A stretch of 39,515 bases of DNA from a virus, in the IMG/VR virus record IMGVR_UViG_3300025949_001133, positions 1-39,515 of that record; one strand, 5' to 3'. Of the stretch, positions 32,379 through 39,515 are shown one piece after another. A program made the translations under genes and the position numbers. The stretch's first letter is position 1. Each line of letters begins with the position of its first letter. Under the pieces are notes generated by a model that did not search any database, was not told where the DNA came from, and saw only the letters and a list, made by a program, of their open reading frames with translations.

Positions 32379-32705
32379 ATGACCTCGAACAGAAATTCCA
32401 TGCCCTGCCCCGAATGCGGCGGGCGGGTGCGCACCCTCACCTCCCGTCTGCTGAGCGACAACGTGCGCGAGATTTACTTCGACTGCGTCAATGAGAACTG
32501 CCTGTGCCGCTTCGTCGGCCATCTGGGCATCGTGCGCACCCTGATCCCGCGCCTACCTCCTTCGGACGACGTGTCACCACCGATGGTGGAACGGCGAGCC
32601 AACGACATCGTCATGCCGTGCACCGCCGAGGTCACCGCACCATCCATCTCGGTGGCGCCACCGGCTCCCCCGGATCACACCCCCGTACTGCCTGCGCTCC
32701 ACTAA
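32379..32705 (+). CDS. ogr: Ogr/Delta-type zinc-finger late transcription activator
   Basis: 108 residues. Cysteines at 10, 13, 36 and 41 give the C-X2-C-X22-C-X4-C spacing of the Ogr/Delta family. They sit in the family context MPCPECGGRVRTLTSR...VRE.YFDC.NENC...FV.HL.IVRTL.P. Such proteins bind P2-type late promoters upstream and contact RNA polymerase. The C-terminal ~50 residues are a Pro-rich tail not present in P2 Ogr (72 aa). Its targets here are probably the GTTCTG-N12-CAGAAC dyads. In P2 ogr is after D in a late operon, whereas here it is the second early gene. Confidence 0.88.
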   Translation: MTSNRNSMPCPECGGRVRTLTSRLLSDNVREIYFDCVNENCLCRFVGHLGIVRTLIPRLPPSDDVSPPMVERRANDIVMPCTAEVTAPSISVAPPAPPDHTPVLPALH

Positions 32706-32719
32706 CCCCAGGAATTCCC

Positions 32720-33112
32720 GTGCTCACCATCAACACCGATCACCACAACACCGCCGAGGCACGCTTCCGGGTGGCGTCGGCCTTCATGGAACAGCAGGCC
32801 GCGCAATATCTAGACGAGCAGCAGCTCGTCACTCGCTGCGCGGCCGAAGTGATGGCTCGCTTTGACGTCAGCCAGCGCACCGCCACGAACGATGCGATGC
32901 ACGCCTTGGCGGCCCATCAGGCGCGCCGTGTGCCCGCCTACGTCGACGTCCAACACAGCACAAGTGCGGTGGTGTACATCACCAACCCGCGCACCGGCCG
33001 GCTGGTCGCCTTCACCGCCAGCGAACTGCTCACCCTCGCCGATGAGCATCGCGCCACCACGCAGGACGGCGACCTCGCCACCGCGCGTTGCGGACGCCGC
33101 GCCGACTTCTAA
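32720..33112 (+). CDS. Unknown early protein
   Basis: 130 residues from GTG 32720, which has CAGGAA upstream and follows ogr after 14 bases. The longer frame from 32504 overlaps ogr. The N-terminal half is helical (ARFRVASAFMEQQAAQYLDEQQLVTRCAAEVMARFDVSQRTATN), ending in a helix-turn-helix-like FDVSQRTATNDA segment. The C-terminal half has a beta-rich SAVVYITNPRTGRLVAFTASELL. No family is recognised. Operon membership suggests a regulatory or replication role. Confidence 0.65.
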   Translation: MLTINTDHHNTAEARFRVASAFMEQQAAQYLDEQQLVTRCAAEVMARFDVSQRTATNDAMHALAAHQARRVPAYVDVQHSTSAVVYITNPRTGRLVAFTASELLTLADEHRATTQDGDLATARCGRRADF

Positions 33113-33147
33113 GCGGCGCTTCACCCCTCCCTCTCGATCACACGACT

Positions 33148-33165
33148 GGCAGCCCCCGGGCTGCC
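33148..33165 (+). other. Hairpin in early-operon intergenic gap
   Basis: GGCAGCC / GGCTGCC arms (7 bp) with a CCCG loop in the 74-bp gap between two early genes. There is no T-run, so it may be an RNA processing or pausing element rather than a terminator. Confidence 0.4.
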
Positions 33166-33186
33166 GGCACGGACACGGCTTGCCTC

Positions 33187-33471
33187 ATGAATCTTCCCCG
33201 GTCGCCGCGCCTGAGCGCGGACCTCATCCACTGCGTCACCTGTCTCTTTCATCAGCGGTTCGCCGGCAAGGTGCACCTGTGCACGCTTCCGCCGCACTGC
33301 GCGCCGGTGATCACGAGCCGCGGTGAGGAACGCTCGCTCGACCATGCTGACGGCGGGACCGAGTACCTGGGCACCGCGTGCGATGTCATGCGCCGTCAGG
33401 ACGCCGCGTGCGGCCCGGCCGGCACGCTGTGGCGTCCGATCCCCAGCCATGCCGCGGAGGCGCGGCCGTGA
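33187..33471 (+). CDS. Small Cys-rich (zinc-binding-like) early protein
   Basis: 94 residues from ATG 33187. It contains HCVTC near residue 14, then LC.LPPHC, and later ACDVMRRQDAACGPAG. Six or so cysteines and several histidines suggest a structural zinc site. It overlaps the primase start (GTGA), so the two are translationally coupled. The ribosome binding site is weak. Function unknown. Confidence 0.65.
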   Translation: MNLPRSPRLSADLIHCVTCLFHQRFAGKVHLCTLPPHCAPVITSRGEERSLDHADGGTEYLGTACDVMRRQDAACGPAGTLWRPIPSHAAEARP

Positions 33472-36125
33472 ACTACGACCTGCTCGCCGATATCCGCCGA
33501 CAGCTGCAGCTGGATTTCGGCCTCAAAGAGACCACCGACGGCCGTTGGCTACAGGATGGCACCTGCCCACAATGTGGCAAGAAGGAGCTGTATGCCCATG
33601 CCCCGGCGCCGTGGGTGGTGCGCTGCGGACGCATCAACAAATGCCGCTGGGAAGGCTATGCCAAAGACCTCTACGAGGATCTGTTCCAGTCCTGGTCGGA
33701 TCGCTATCCCAGCACCAAAGAGGCCCCCCTGGCCGCTGCCGACGCGTACCTGATCCATGCGCGGGGCTTCGCCATCGAGAAGCTCAAGGGTGCCTACACG
33801 CAGGAATGGTTCCACGACCGCGACCTCAATATCAGCACCGCCACCGTGCGCTTCGCCCTGCCCGGCGGCGCGTATTGGGAACGCCTGATCGATCAACCCT
33901 CTCGCTTCGGCAAGAAGAAGGCGCGCTTCCAGCCGGGCAAGTCCTACCGGGGTCGCGCCTGGGTACCGCCGACTACGCTGATCGACCTGACCGACATCAA
34001 GGAGTTGTGGATCGTTGAAGGCATCTTCGACGCCATCGCGCTGTGTCTCGCCGGCATCCCGGCCATCTCGGCGATGTCCACCAACAATTTCCCGAACTAC
34101 ACGCTCGCGGAGCTGTTCCCCGAGGGTGCGCGGCGTCCCCGGTTGGTGTGGGCGCTCGACGGCGACGCCGCCGGCTTGGAATACACCCAGCGCTGGGTGG
34201 AGCGTGCCCGCCAGGAAGCCTGGATGGCCGGCGCCGCGGTCATTCCCCAGCACTTCGAAGATCGCAAGATCGACTGGAACGAGGCCTACCAGCGCGATCG
34301 GCTGACGGCCACGCACCTGGACGAGTATCGCCACGAGGGCGCCCTGGTGATCGCCGGCTCCGTCGCGGAGAAGGCGCGCCTGATCTACAAGCGCAAGGGC
34401 TACAAGAGCTTCCCGCTGGATTTCAGCGACAAGCTGTATTGGTACGCGCTCAACGAAGCGCGCTACGACAAGGCCATGCAAGCGCTGGAGGAAAAGGCCG
34501 ACGAGCTGGACGAGGAGGAGCGCCGCGATAAGGCCTTGCAACAGGCCGGCGCGATCGACCTGCTCGCCCCCTGCCATCCCGTGCCGCTGTACTTCCAGCG
34601 CAACGCCGTCACCGAGGAATCGCAGTATTTCTTCCGCGTCACTGCGCCCTCGCAGAAGACCGTGAAGGCGGCGTTCAAACCGGAACACGTCGCCACCGCC
34701 TCGCAGTTCGACGTGCGCCTGCTGTCGATCATGTCCGGCGCCTCGTGGATGGGCACCAAAGAACAGCTGACCCGCACCTACGGTGAGCGGCTATCACGCC
34801 TCAAGCACGTGGAGACCATCGACTTCATCGGCTACTCCAAGGAACACGGCGCGTACGTCTTCGGCGAGGTCGCGATCAAGGACGGTCGCGTGATCGACAT
34901 CAACGATGAGGACTACTTCGAGCTGGACAAGCGCTCGAACATCAAGACCACCAGTTCCGTGCATCACCGCATCAACACCGATGCCAACCGTTTCAATCAA
35001 ATCTGGCCAAGGCTGCTGTTCGAGGTCTACGGCCCCAAGGGCATGGTCGCGCTGACGTTCTGGTTCGCGTCGCTGTTCGCCGAACAGGTGCGTGCCGTGC
35101 AGGAAAGCTTTCCGTTCTTCGAGATGGTCGGTGAAGGCGGCTCGGGCAAAACCTCCCTGGTGATGTTCCTCAACCGCCTGCTCGGGCGTCCGACCTACGA
35201 AGGCTTCGATCCGGCCAAGGCCACACCGGCCGGCCGTGCGCGCACCTTCGTGCAGGTCGCGAACCTGCCGGTGGTGTTGATGGAAGGCGACCGCGGCGAG
35301 ACGTCCACCAAGACCGTCAAGTTCGATTTCGACGAACTGAAATCGCTATTCAACGGCCGCAGCACCCGCACGACCGGCGTCAAGAGCGTGGGCAACGACA
35401 CCTACGAGCCGCCATTCCGCGCCGCCATCGTGATCGAACAAAACCGTCCCGTGAAAGCCGATGACGCCGTGATGCAACGCATCTGCCACGTCTACATGAC
35501 CCGCGAGGGTCACTCCGACGAGGGCAAGCGCAAGGCGGACCTCTTGAACGCCATGACGGCCGATGAGCTGAGCTATTTCGTCATCGCCGCCGCGCGCGCC
35601 GAGGCGAAGGTCATGGCGTGCTTCATCGAGCGCATGCCCGTGTACGAGCGCCAGTTGCTGGACAACCCGAAAGTAAAGAGTGTGCGCCTGGCGAAGAACC
35701 ATGCGCAGCTCATGGCCATGGCCGAAGCGTTGGAACTGGTCGTGCCAGGTGTCGCCCCTTACCGCGAGGCGACCCTGCAGAAGCTCGCCATCATGACCGA
35801 AGAACGCCAGAGGGTCATTACGTCCGACCATGAGGTAGTGGTCAGCTTCTGGGAGCGCTTCCACGAACTGAACGGTCGCGGCGACCGCCCTTACCTCAAC
35901 CACAGCGCTGACAAAAGCCTGATCGCGGTCAACATCCACGAATGGCTGGAAATGGCCACCGAGCGTTGGCGCGATGTGCCGACGTTGGCGGAATTGCGCG
36001 AACACCTGCCGACCAGCAAGCGCCACAAATTCCTCGAATCCAGCCGCGCCGTCCGCAGCGCGATTCGTACGAATGGGCCGGCCACCGTCCGCTGCTGGAT
36101 CTTCCGCACGTCTCCGGACGACTGA
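33468..36125 (+). CDS. TOPRIM primase-helicase replication protein
   Basis: 885 residues from GTG 33468, which overlaps the previous stop and has GGAGG upstream. Domain order: a zinc-binding primase domain with Cys 33, 36, 53 and 59 (CPQC...VRCGRINKCRWEG); a TOPRIM domain (about 179-285) with the catalytic Glu in IVEGIFDAI and an Asp motif in LDGDAAG; a linker; and an AAA/SF3-like ATPase with Walker A GEGGSGKTS (555-563) and Walker B VVLMEGD. This arrangement recalls P4 alpha and other phage primase-helicases. It probably initiates and drives replication. P2-type gpA (rolling-circle) is not found anywhere in the window. Confidence 0.9.
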   Translation: MNYDLLADIRRQLQLDFGLKETTDGRWLQDGTCPQCGKKELYAHAPAPWVVRCGRINKCRWEGYAKDLYEDLFQSWSDRYPSTKEAPLAAADAYLIHARGFAIEKLKGAYTQEWFHDRDLNISTATVRFALPGGAYWERLIDQPSRFGKKKARFQPGKSYRGRAWVPPTTLIDLTDIKELWIVEGIFDAIALCLAGIPAISAMSTNNFPNYTLAELFPEGARRPRLVWALDGDAAGLEYTQRWVERARQEAWMAGAAVIPQHFEDRKIDWNEAYQRDRLTATHLDEYRHEGALVIAGSVAEKARLIYKRKGYKSFPLDFSDKLYWYALNEARYDKAMQALEEKADELDEEERRDKALQQAGAIDLLAPCHPVPLYFQRNAVTEESQYFFRVTAPSQKTVKAAFKPEHVATASQFDVRLLSIMSGASWMGTKEQLTRTYGERLSRLKHVETIDFIGYSKEHGAYVFGEVAIKDGRVIDINDEDYFELDKRSNIKTTSSVHHRINTDANRFNQIWPRLLFEVYGPKGMVALTFWFASLFAEQVRAVQESFPFFEMVGEGGSGKTSLVMFLNRLLGRPTYEGFDPAKATPAGRARTFVQVANLPVVLMEGDRGETSTKTVKFDFDELKSLFNGRSTRTTGVKSVGNDTYEPPFRAAIVIEQNRPVKADDAVMQRICHVYMTREGHSDEGKRKADLLNAMTADELSYFVIAAARAEAKVMACFIERMPVYERQLLDNPKVKSVRLAKNHAQLMAMAEALELVVPGVAPYREATLQKLAIMTEERQRVITSDHEVVVSFWERFHELNGRGDRPYLNHSADKSLIAVNIHEWLEMATERWRDVPTLAELREHLPTSKRHKFLESSRAVRSAIRTNGPATVRCWIFRTSPDD

Positions 36126-36162
36126 TTCGCCGGTCACCCCGGCTTACCCGTGGCGGGGGCCG

Positions 36163-36184
36163 GGGGAGTGTTCGAGCACTCCCC
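36163..36184 (+). terminator. Hairpin after the primase gene
   Basis: GGGGAGTG / CACTCCCC arms (8 bp) around TTCGAG, 37 bp after the primase stop. There is no T-run, so it could be a weak or Rho-assisted terminator or an RNA-stabilising stem. Genes continue on the same strand. Confidence 0.45.
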
Positions 36185-36218
36185 ACGCACCGCCTGATAC
36201 CCACCGAAGGAGCACACC

Positions 36219-36392
36219 ATGCACACGATGCGCATCCGGCCGGCACTCGGCCCCCAATCGCAGTCTACGCGACACCCAGCGCCCGGCGCGTGCCGCTCGG
36301 CCCGCCCTTACGGCGAGCCTGAGCTATTCGTCGCCTTTTTGGCCGGCCTGCTGCTGGCCGCCTGCACGCTTCTCCCCTTCCTTCCCCGCTGA
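36219..36392 (+). CDS. 57-residue membrane protein
   Basis: ATG 36219 with Shine-Dalgarno GAAGGA 9 bases upstream. The N-terminal ~35 residues are basic and Pro-rich, and the C-terminal 20 form a single membrane segment (ELFVAFLAGLLLAACTLLPF). It would be an inner-membrane protein with its N-terminus probably inside. No family is recognised. The gene is easily missed because of its size. RdgC follows after 8 bases. Confidence 0.6.
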   Translation: MHTMRIRPALGPQSQSTRHPAPGACRSARPYGEPELFVAFLAGLLLAACTLLPFLPR

Positions 36393-36400
36393 GGTGCCCG

Positions 36401-37303
36401 ATGTTTCCCCGTAACTTGTCCCTGTTCCGCTTCGGCCCCGTGCCTTCCCACGACATCGTCGCCGACCTCGCGCGCCACCGCGTGCGTCAGCCTGGCCCCC
36501 AGGAGCTGACCACGCGTGGCTTCGGCTCACCCTATGGCCTGGCCGATGACCGTCTCACCGTCACCGCCAACGGCTGCACCGGCTTTGTGTTCGTGCAGGC
36601 CGAACGTGTGCTGCCGGCCGCATCGGTCCGTGATGCGGTCATCCGGAAGGTGCAGGCCATCGCCACGGAGGAAGGCCGCAAGGTTGGCCGCAAGGAGCGC
36701 AAGCAGCTGCACGAAGATGTGGTGCAGATGATGCTTCCGCAGGCGCCGGTGACGTCCCGGCGCATTGCCGGCTGGATCGACCCCAAGCACGGCTGGCTGG
36801 TCATCGACACGCCGAGCCGACGCTATGCGGAGCTGACCCTGTCGGCGCTACGCGAGGCGTTTGGTTCCTTCCCGGCCGTGCCGCTGGCTCCCACGGAGGC
36901 GCCGCGCTCGCTGCTGACCGACTGGCTGGCCAATGACACGCTGCCAGCGTTGCTGGGGCTCGGCGACGAGTGCGAACTGCGCGATCCCGCTACGGCCACC
37001 GGCGCCCTCGTGCGGTGCCGCCGGCAGGCGTTGGATGCGGACGAAATCAAAGAGCATCTACGCGGCGGCAAGCAGGCCTTTCAGGTGGGCTTGGTGTTCG
37101 ATGACCGACTGAGCCTGGTGCTGTCGCATGACCTGGTCATCACGCGCCTGCGTCCGCTCGACATCCTCACCGCCGACCAGGCCGATCCGGAAAGCTATGA
37201 AATGCAGGTGGAAAGCGATATGGCCCTGGCCACGTTGGAGGTGCGGCGTCTGCTGGCTTTCATCGAGACCACCTTCGCCCTCGCCCGCCCCACGGAGGCC
37301 TGA
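36401..37303 (+). CDS. rdgC: RdgC, recombination-associated DNA-binding protein
   Basis: 300 residues, the same size as E. coli RdgC (303). Family features: an N-terminal F.NL.L.RF segment, GF..P (RGFGSPYG), an ...ER.LPA..VRDAV..KV..I...EGRKVGRKE...L.EDV...LLP.A-type helical block, W.D...G.LVIDT.S...AE, and a C-terminal L...HDLVITRLR.LD. RdgC forms a ring on duplex DNA and limits RecA-driven exchange. In phages it may shield replicating genomes (inferred). Confidence 0.93.
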   Translation: MFPRNLSLFRFGPVPSHDIVADLARHRVRQPGPQELTTRGFGSPYGLADDRLTVTANGCTGFVFVQAERVLPAASVRDAVIRKVQAIATEEGRKVGRKERKQLHEDVVQMMLPQAPVTSRRIAGWIDPKHGWLVIDTPSRRYAELTLSALREAFGSFPAVPLAPTEAPRSLLTDWLANDTLPALLGLGDECELRDPATATGALVRCRRQALDADEIKEHLRGGKQAFQVGLVFDDRLSLVLSHDLVITRLRPLDILTADQADPESYEMQVESDMALATLEVRRLLAFIETTFALARPTEA

Positions 37304-37306
37304 GCC

Positions 37307-37768
37307 ATGATCGACGATCGACAAGTGGAAAGCCCCGGTGCGGGCACGATCGATCAGCCGAACGTAGAGGGCATCGTGCTACGCCAGGCCGAAGCACTGG
37401 CCCGCGACTCCGCACAGCATCCGCATGCCTTTCCGAGCCACTTGGCCTATTTGACGGGCGCCATCGGCTTGGCTGTCACCCTAGGCTATATCTCGGACAT
37501 GCAGGGGGTCCGCCTGCGCGAAGCGTGCCGAGGAAAGCTTGCGAAAGCCGCATCGCCCCAGGCGACGACGAAGGCGGCCGATCTGGAATACGCACGTCTG
37601 CTGTTGGCCGTGCTTCGGTACGGTGGCGCCTCGCTGCGTATCCCCGTGGAAATGATCCTCCTCGGCCCCGTCAAGGCGCGCCGCATGCTCGCCCGAATGG
37701 AGCGCGATGGTCTGCTACACAAGGCGAATGTTTGGGGATTTCATGCCGTCCGTGCGGGGGAGGCCTGA
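37307..37768 (+). CDS. Unknown early protein with C-terminal helical domain
   Basis: 153 residues with GGAGG ahead of the ATG, starting 3 bases after rdgC. The middle is hydrophobic (HLAYLTGAIGLAVTLGYIS) and could be a helix or membrane-associated. The C-terminal half (LEYARLLLAVLRYGGASLRIPVEMILLGPVKARRMLARMERDGLLHKANVWGFHAV) resembles a winged-helix DNA-binding domain, though weakly. No family is recognised. Confidence 0.65.
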   Translation: MIDDRQVESPGAGTIDQPNVEGIVLRQAEALARDSAQHPHAFPSHLAYLTGAIGLAVTLGYISDMQGVRLREACRGKLAKAASPQATTKAADLEYARLLLAVLRYGGASLRIPVEMILLGPVKARRMLARMERDGLLHKANVWGFHAVRAGEA

Positions 37769-37770
37769 GC

Positions 37771-38079
37771 ATGTTTCAGCAACACGTACGTGAGCCGGCA
37801 GGACGTTTCTGGCCTTGCACGGAGTGTCATAGCGAGCCGCGACATATCGAGTGCCGCGGCCGCACGCGCCGCGAAACCATGCAGCACCTGGCGCCCACGC
37901 TTCGGCACAGCTTGGAATGTGTCTGTGGCCGTAGCACTGGCATGCACGCCGAGCTGGAAACCGCCGAGGCCGAATGGGGCCGGAAGTTCACGCAGATGTC
38001 GCTCGCGCTACCGGTTCCTTCGCCAGGCAGGGCGGCGCGTATTCGACATAAAGACGGAAAGGAGGCCGGCCATGGCTGA
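37771..38079 (+). CDS. Small zinc-ribbon-like early protein
   Basis: 102 residues starting 2 bases after the previous stop, with GAGG upstream. The N-terminal half contains CTECH...RHIECRGRTRRETMQH...HSLECVCG, a pattern of paired Cys and His fitting one zinc site. The C-terminal half is charged (EAEWGRKFTQ, RIRHKDGKEAGHG). Short Cys-rich proteins are common in phage early regions. Function unknown. Confidence 0.6.
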   Translation: MFQQHVREPAGRFWPCTECHSEPRHIECRGRTRRETMQHLAPTLRHSLECVCGRSTGMHAELETAEAEWGRKFTQMSLALPVPSPGRAARIRHKDGKEAGHG

Positions 38080-38125
38080 GAGGTCACAGGGCAACGCCAT
38101 CCAAGGAACGGTGGTCACGTGCTAG
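38072..38125 (+). CDS. 17-codon leader-like ORF before the Xis-like gene
   Basis: A very strong ribosome binding site AAGGAGG precedes ATG 38072. The frame is open for 17 codons (MAERSQGNAIQGTVVTC). It overlaps the stop of the previous gene by 8 bases and the start of the next by 7. It looks like a translational coupling leader rather than a functional protein. Confidence 0.4.
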   Translation: MAERSQGNAIQGTVVTC

Positions 38126-38346
38126 GAGGCGACGCAAGCAAACACATCATCCTGCCCGAGATGCTTAAGAAGCTTTCGGGCAAGTCCTCGGCAGCTGCGG
38201 TACGCCGATGGGCGCAAAGTCAAAACATCCGCATCAAGGAGGGCGGCGATGGCCCCTGGACCACGCTCGAAGCTGTCAATGAATCGATGGGCGTGGGATT
38301 AGCGAACAAGCGCGTCGGCGCCTATCGACCGGATGACGTGCTATGA
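38119..38346 (+). CDS. Excisionase-like small DNA-binding protein
   Basis: 75 residues from GTG 38119 (AAGG upstream), or from ATG 38161. The core LPEMLKKLSGKSSAAAVRRWAQSQNIRIKEGGDGPWTTLEAVNESMGV looks like a helix-turn-helix of the excisionase/MerR-like type. It overlaps the integrase start by four bases (ATGA), the normal place of an Xis or integrase-associated protein. Excisionase function is inferred. Confidence 0.65.
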   Translation: MLGGDASKHIILPEMLKKLSGKSSAAAVRRWAQSQNIRIKEGGDGPWTTLEAVNESMGVGLANKRVGAYRPDDVL

Positions 38347-39515
38347 ACAAGGGCCGCAAACGGAAACACGACCCCAGCATCCCAGCCCACATCCAGCAGT
38401 CCTTGCTGCCTGCTGGGTGCTACTGGAACCGGCGCGACCGGTATTGGTACACGATGGTGGAAGGAGAGGCGCCGCGCTTGCGGCGCCTCGGGGGTGAGGA
38501 AGCGCTGTTGTCCGACCTTCACCACGCCATGGAGTGCCTCGCCGGTATCGACCGAGATACGCTCGATTTCCTGCTCGACCAGCACGCGAAGTCGGCGGCG
38601 TTCCACAAGCTTGCGCAGGACACTCAGGAGGACTACATCCGTTGCCGAAAGATCATCAACGGATTCCAGACCAAGCTGGGCGTGCCCTTCGGCAAGCTCA
38701 AGCTCCGCAAGGTCGATCTACCTATAGTTCAGGTACTGGTAGATGCCGTGGCCGATGGCAAGCGGAGGCACGACGACATCGCCGAAAAGAGGACGCCGTC
38801 CAGTGGCGCGCATGTACAGCGCTACCTTTCCGCGGCGTTCGTGTGGGGGATGCCCCGCGGTCTGTGCAAGTTCAATGCAGCGCAGGGCGTGGACATGCCG
38901 TCCGAGGTAGGTGCTCACCGCATGCCTGACTTGGTGACGATGAAAGCTGTGGTGGCCCTATTCAAACGCCGTGGCGGCCTTCCTACCCGCACCAAGGGCT
39001 CACTGGCGCCGTACGTGTGGGCTGTCGCAGTGATCGCCTACGAATGCCGCATGCGTAGCGTGGAAGTGCGCAGCCTGACCGATGCAGATGAGACGAACGA
39101 GGGGGTCATCGTTGATCGGCGCAAAGGGAGCCTGGGCAATGTTACGCGTTGGTCGCCACCGCTGCGCGAGGCGTGGGAATGGCTCAAGGTTCGTCGCCAG
39201 GGCATATGGGCCGGCAAGCGCCTACCAATCCCCCACCGTCCCCAAGATCGCTACCTAGTGGTGGCGGAGACAGGGCGACCAGTAATCAAGAGCACGATGT
39301 CCAGCGCGTGGCGCCGAGCCATCGCTACCGCGATCACTACTGGCGCGCTCGCCCCCGAAGAGAAGTTCGGACTGCACGCAATCAAGCATCGCGCTATCAC
39401 CGATACCAAGGGGAATAAAGCCGAGAAACAGCTGGCCAGCGGACACAAGACCATGCAAATGGTCAATCACTACGATCACTCGCGCCCGGTGGTTGACCCC
39501 GTCTCCGACACCTAA
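38343..39515 (+). CDS. int: Phage tyrosine integrase
   Basis: 390 residues. It has an N-terminal arm and SAM-like core-binding domain (DTQEDYIRCRKIINGF..KLG), then the catalytic domain. The catalytic residues visible are Arg in ECRMRSVEVRSL (about R236 or R238), His in LHAIKHRAITD (H345, with Lys348 in place of the usual Arg of HxxR), GH at 367-368 and the nucleophile Tyr377 in NHYDHS. HxxK is typical for one integrase subfamily, so the enzyme is thought active. It ends exactly at the window edge, and attR should lie beyond. Confidence 0.93.
   Translation: MNKGRKRKHDPSIPAHIQQSLLPAGCYWNRRDRYWYTMVEGEAPRLRRLGGEEALLSDLHHAMECLAGIDRDTLDFLLDQHAKSAAFHKLAQDTQEDYIRCRKIINGFQTKLGVPFGKLKLRKVDLPIVQVLVDAVADGKRRHDDIAEKRTPSSGAHVQRYLSAAFVWGMPRGLCKFNAAQGVDMPSEVGAHRMPDLVTMKAVVALFKRRGGLPTRTKGSLAPYVWAVAVIAYECRMRSVEVRSLTDADETNEGVIVDRRKGSLGNVTRWSPPLREAWEWLKVRRQGIWAGKRLPIPHRPQDRYLVVAETGRPVIKSTMSSAWRRAIATAITTGALAPEEKFGLHAIKHRAITDTKGNKAEKQLASGHKTMQMVNHYDHSRPVVDPVSDT

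Noticed and set aside
38343-39515. Integrase as inactive because of HxxK instead of HxxR
   Set aside because: Lys at this position is found in a known subfamily, and the other catalytic residues, including the Tyr, are present.
1-39515. tRNA genes or tRNA-type attachment site within the window
   Set aside because: T-loop-like GTTCGA strings are found only inside protein genes and one hairpin, with no cloverleaf around them.

Overview
The window is a nearly complete, apparently intact P2-type (Peduovirus-like) temperate myophage, read in prophage orientation from a lysis/structural half on the left to an integrase at the right edge. Base composition (roughly 65% G+C by eye in phage genes), codon use and the style of the P2 proteins suggest a high-GC gammaproteobacterial host, most likely Xanthomonadales (Luteibacter/Dyella/Rhodanobacter-like). 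The taxon is an inference. The window starts on an ATG and ends on the integrase stop codon, so the attachment sites and host flanks are not visible.

Layout. 1-600: Bro-N-like protein. 601-1297: non-coding stretch with two weak P2-cos-like motifs and short dyads. 1298-6478: secreted RHS polymorphic toxin followed by a small acidic, A+T-richer gene that is probably its immunity protein. 6608-6648: perfect 19-bp hairpin. 6642-9412 (minus strand): portal Q and terminase P. 9413-9560: divergent late promoter region. 9561-15546 (plus strand): O, N, M, L, X, two holin-like proteins, endolysin, Rz-like spanin with an embedded Rz1-like lipoprotein, R, S. 15543-19506 (minus strand): a cargo operon of lower G+C, made of a 40-codon micro-ORF and a 1269-aa SIR2-domain protein. 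It sits where P2 carries its variable orf30, between S and V. 19664-31083 (plus strand): late promoter dyad, then V, W, J, I, tail fibre, fibre chaperone, FI, FII, E/E' (programmed frameshift), T, U, D. 31144-32023 (minus strand): small ORFs and a CI-type repressor. 32027-32091: two matching operators and the early promoter. 32124-39515 (plus strand): early operon with a small regulator-like protein, an Ogr-type late activator, two unknowns, a TOPRIM primase-helicase, a small membrane protein, RdgC, two unknowns, an Xis-like protein and a tyrosine integrase.

How it works together. The repressor probably binds ATTTCA-N7-TGAAAT operators, one of which fills the early promoter spacer. After induction the early operon makes the replication protein and the Ogr-like zinc-finger activator. 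That activator would turn on the late operons through GTTCTG-N12-CAGAAC dyads, seen once between P and O and once in front of V. There is no P2-type gpA initiator. Replication seems to rest on a P4-alpha-like primase-helicase.

The two cargo modules are the points of most interest. One is the RHS toxin/immunity pair at the left end. The other is the SIR2 operon, whose N-terminal domain keeps the NAD-binding and catalytic motifs of defence-associated sirtuins. Its long C-terminal region and tiny upstream partner are not recognised with certainty.
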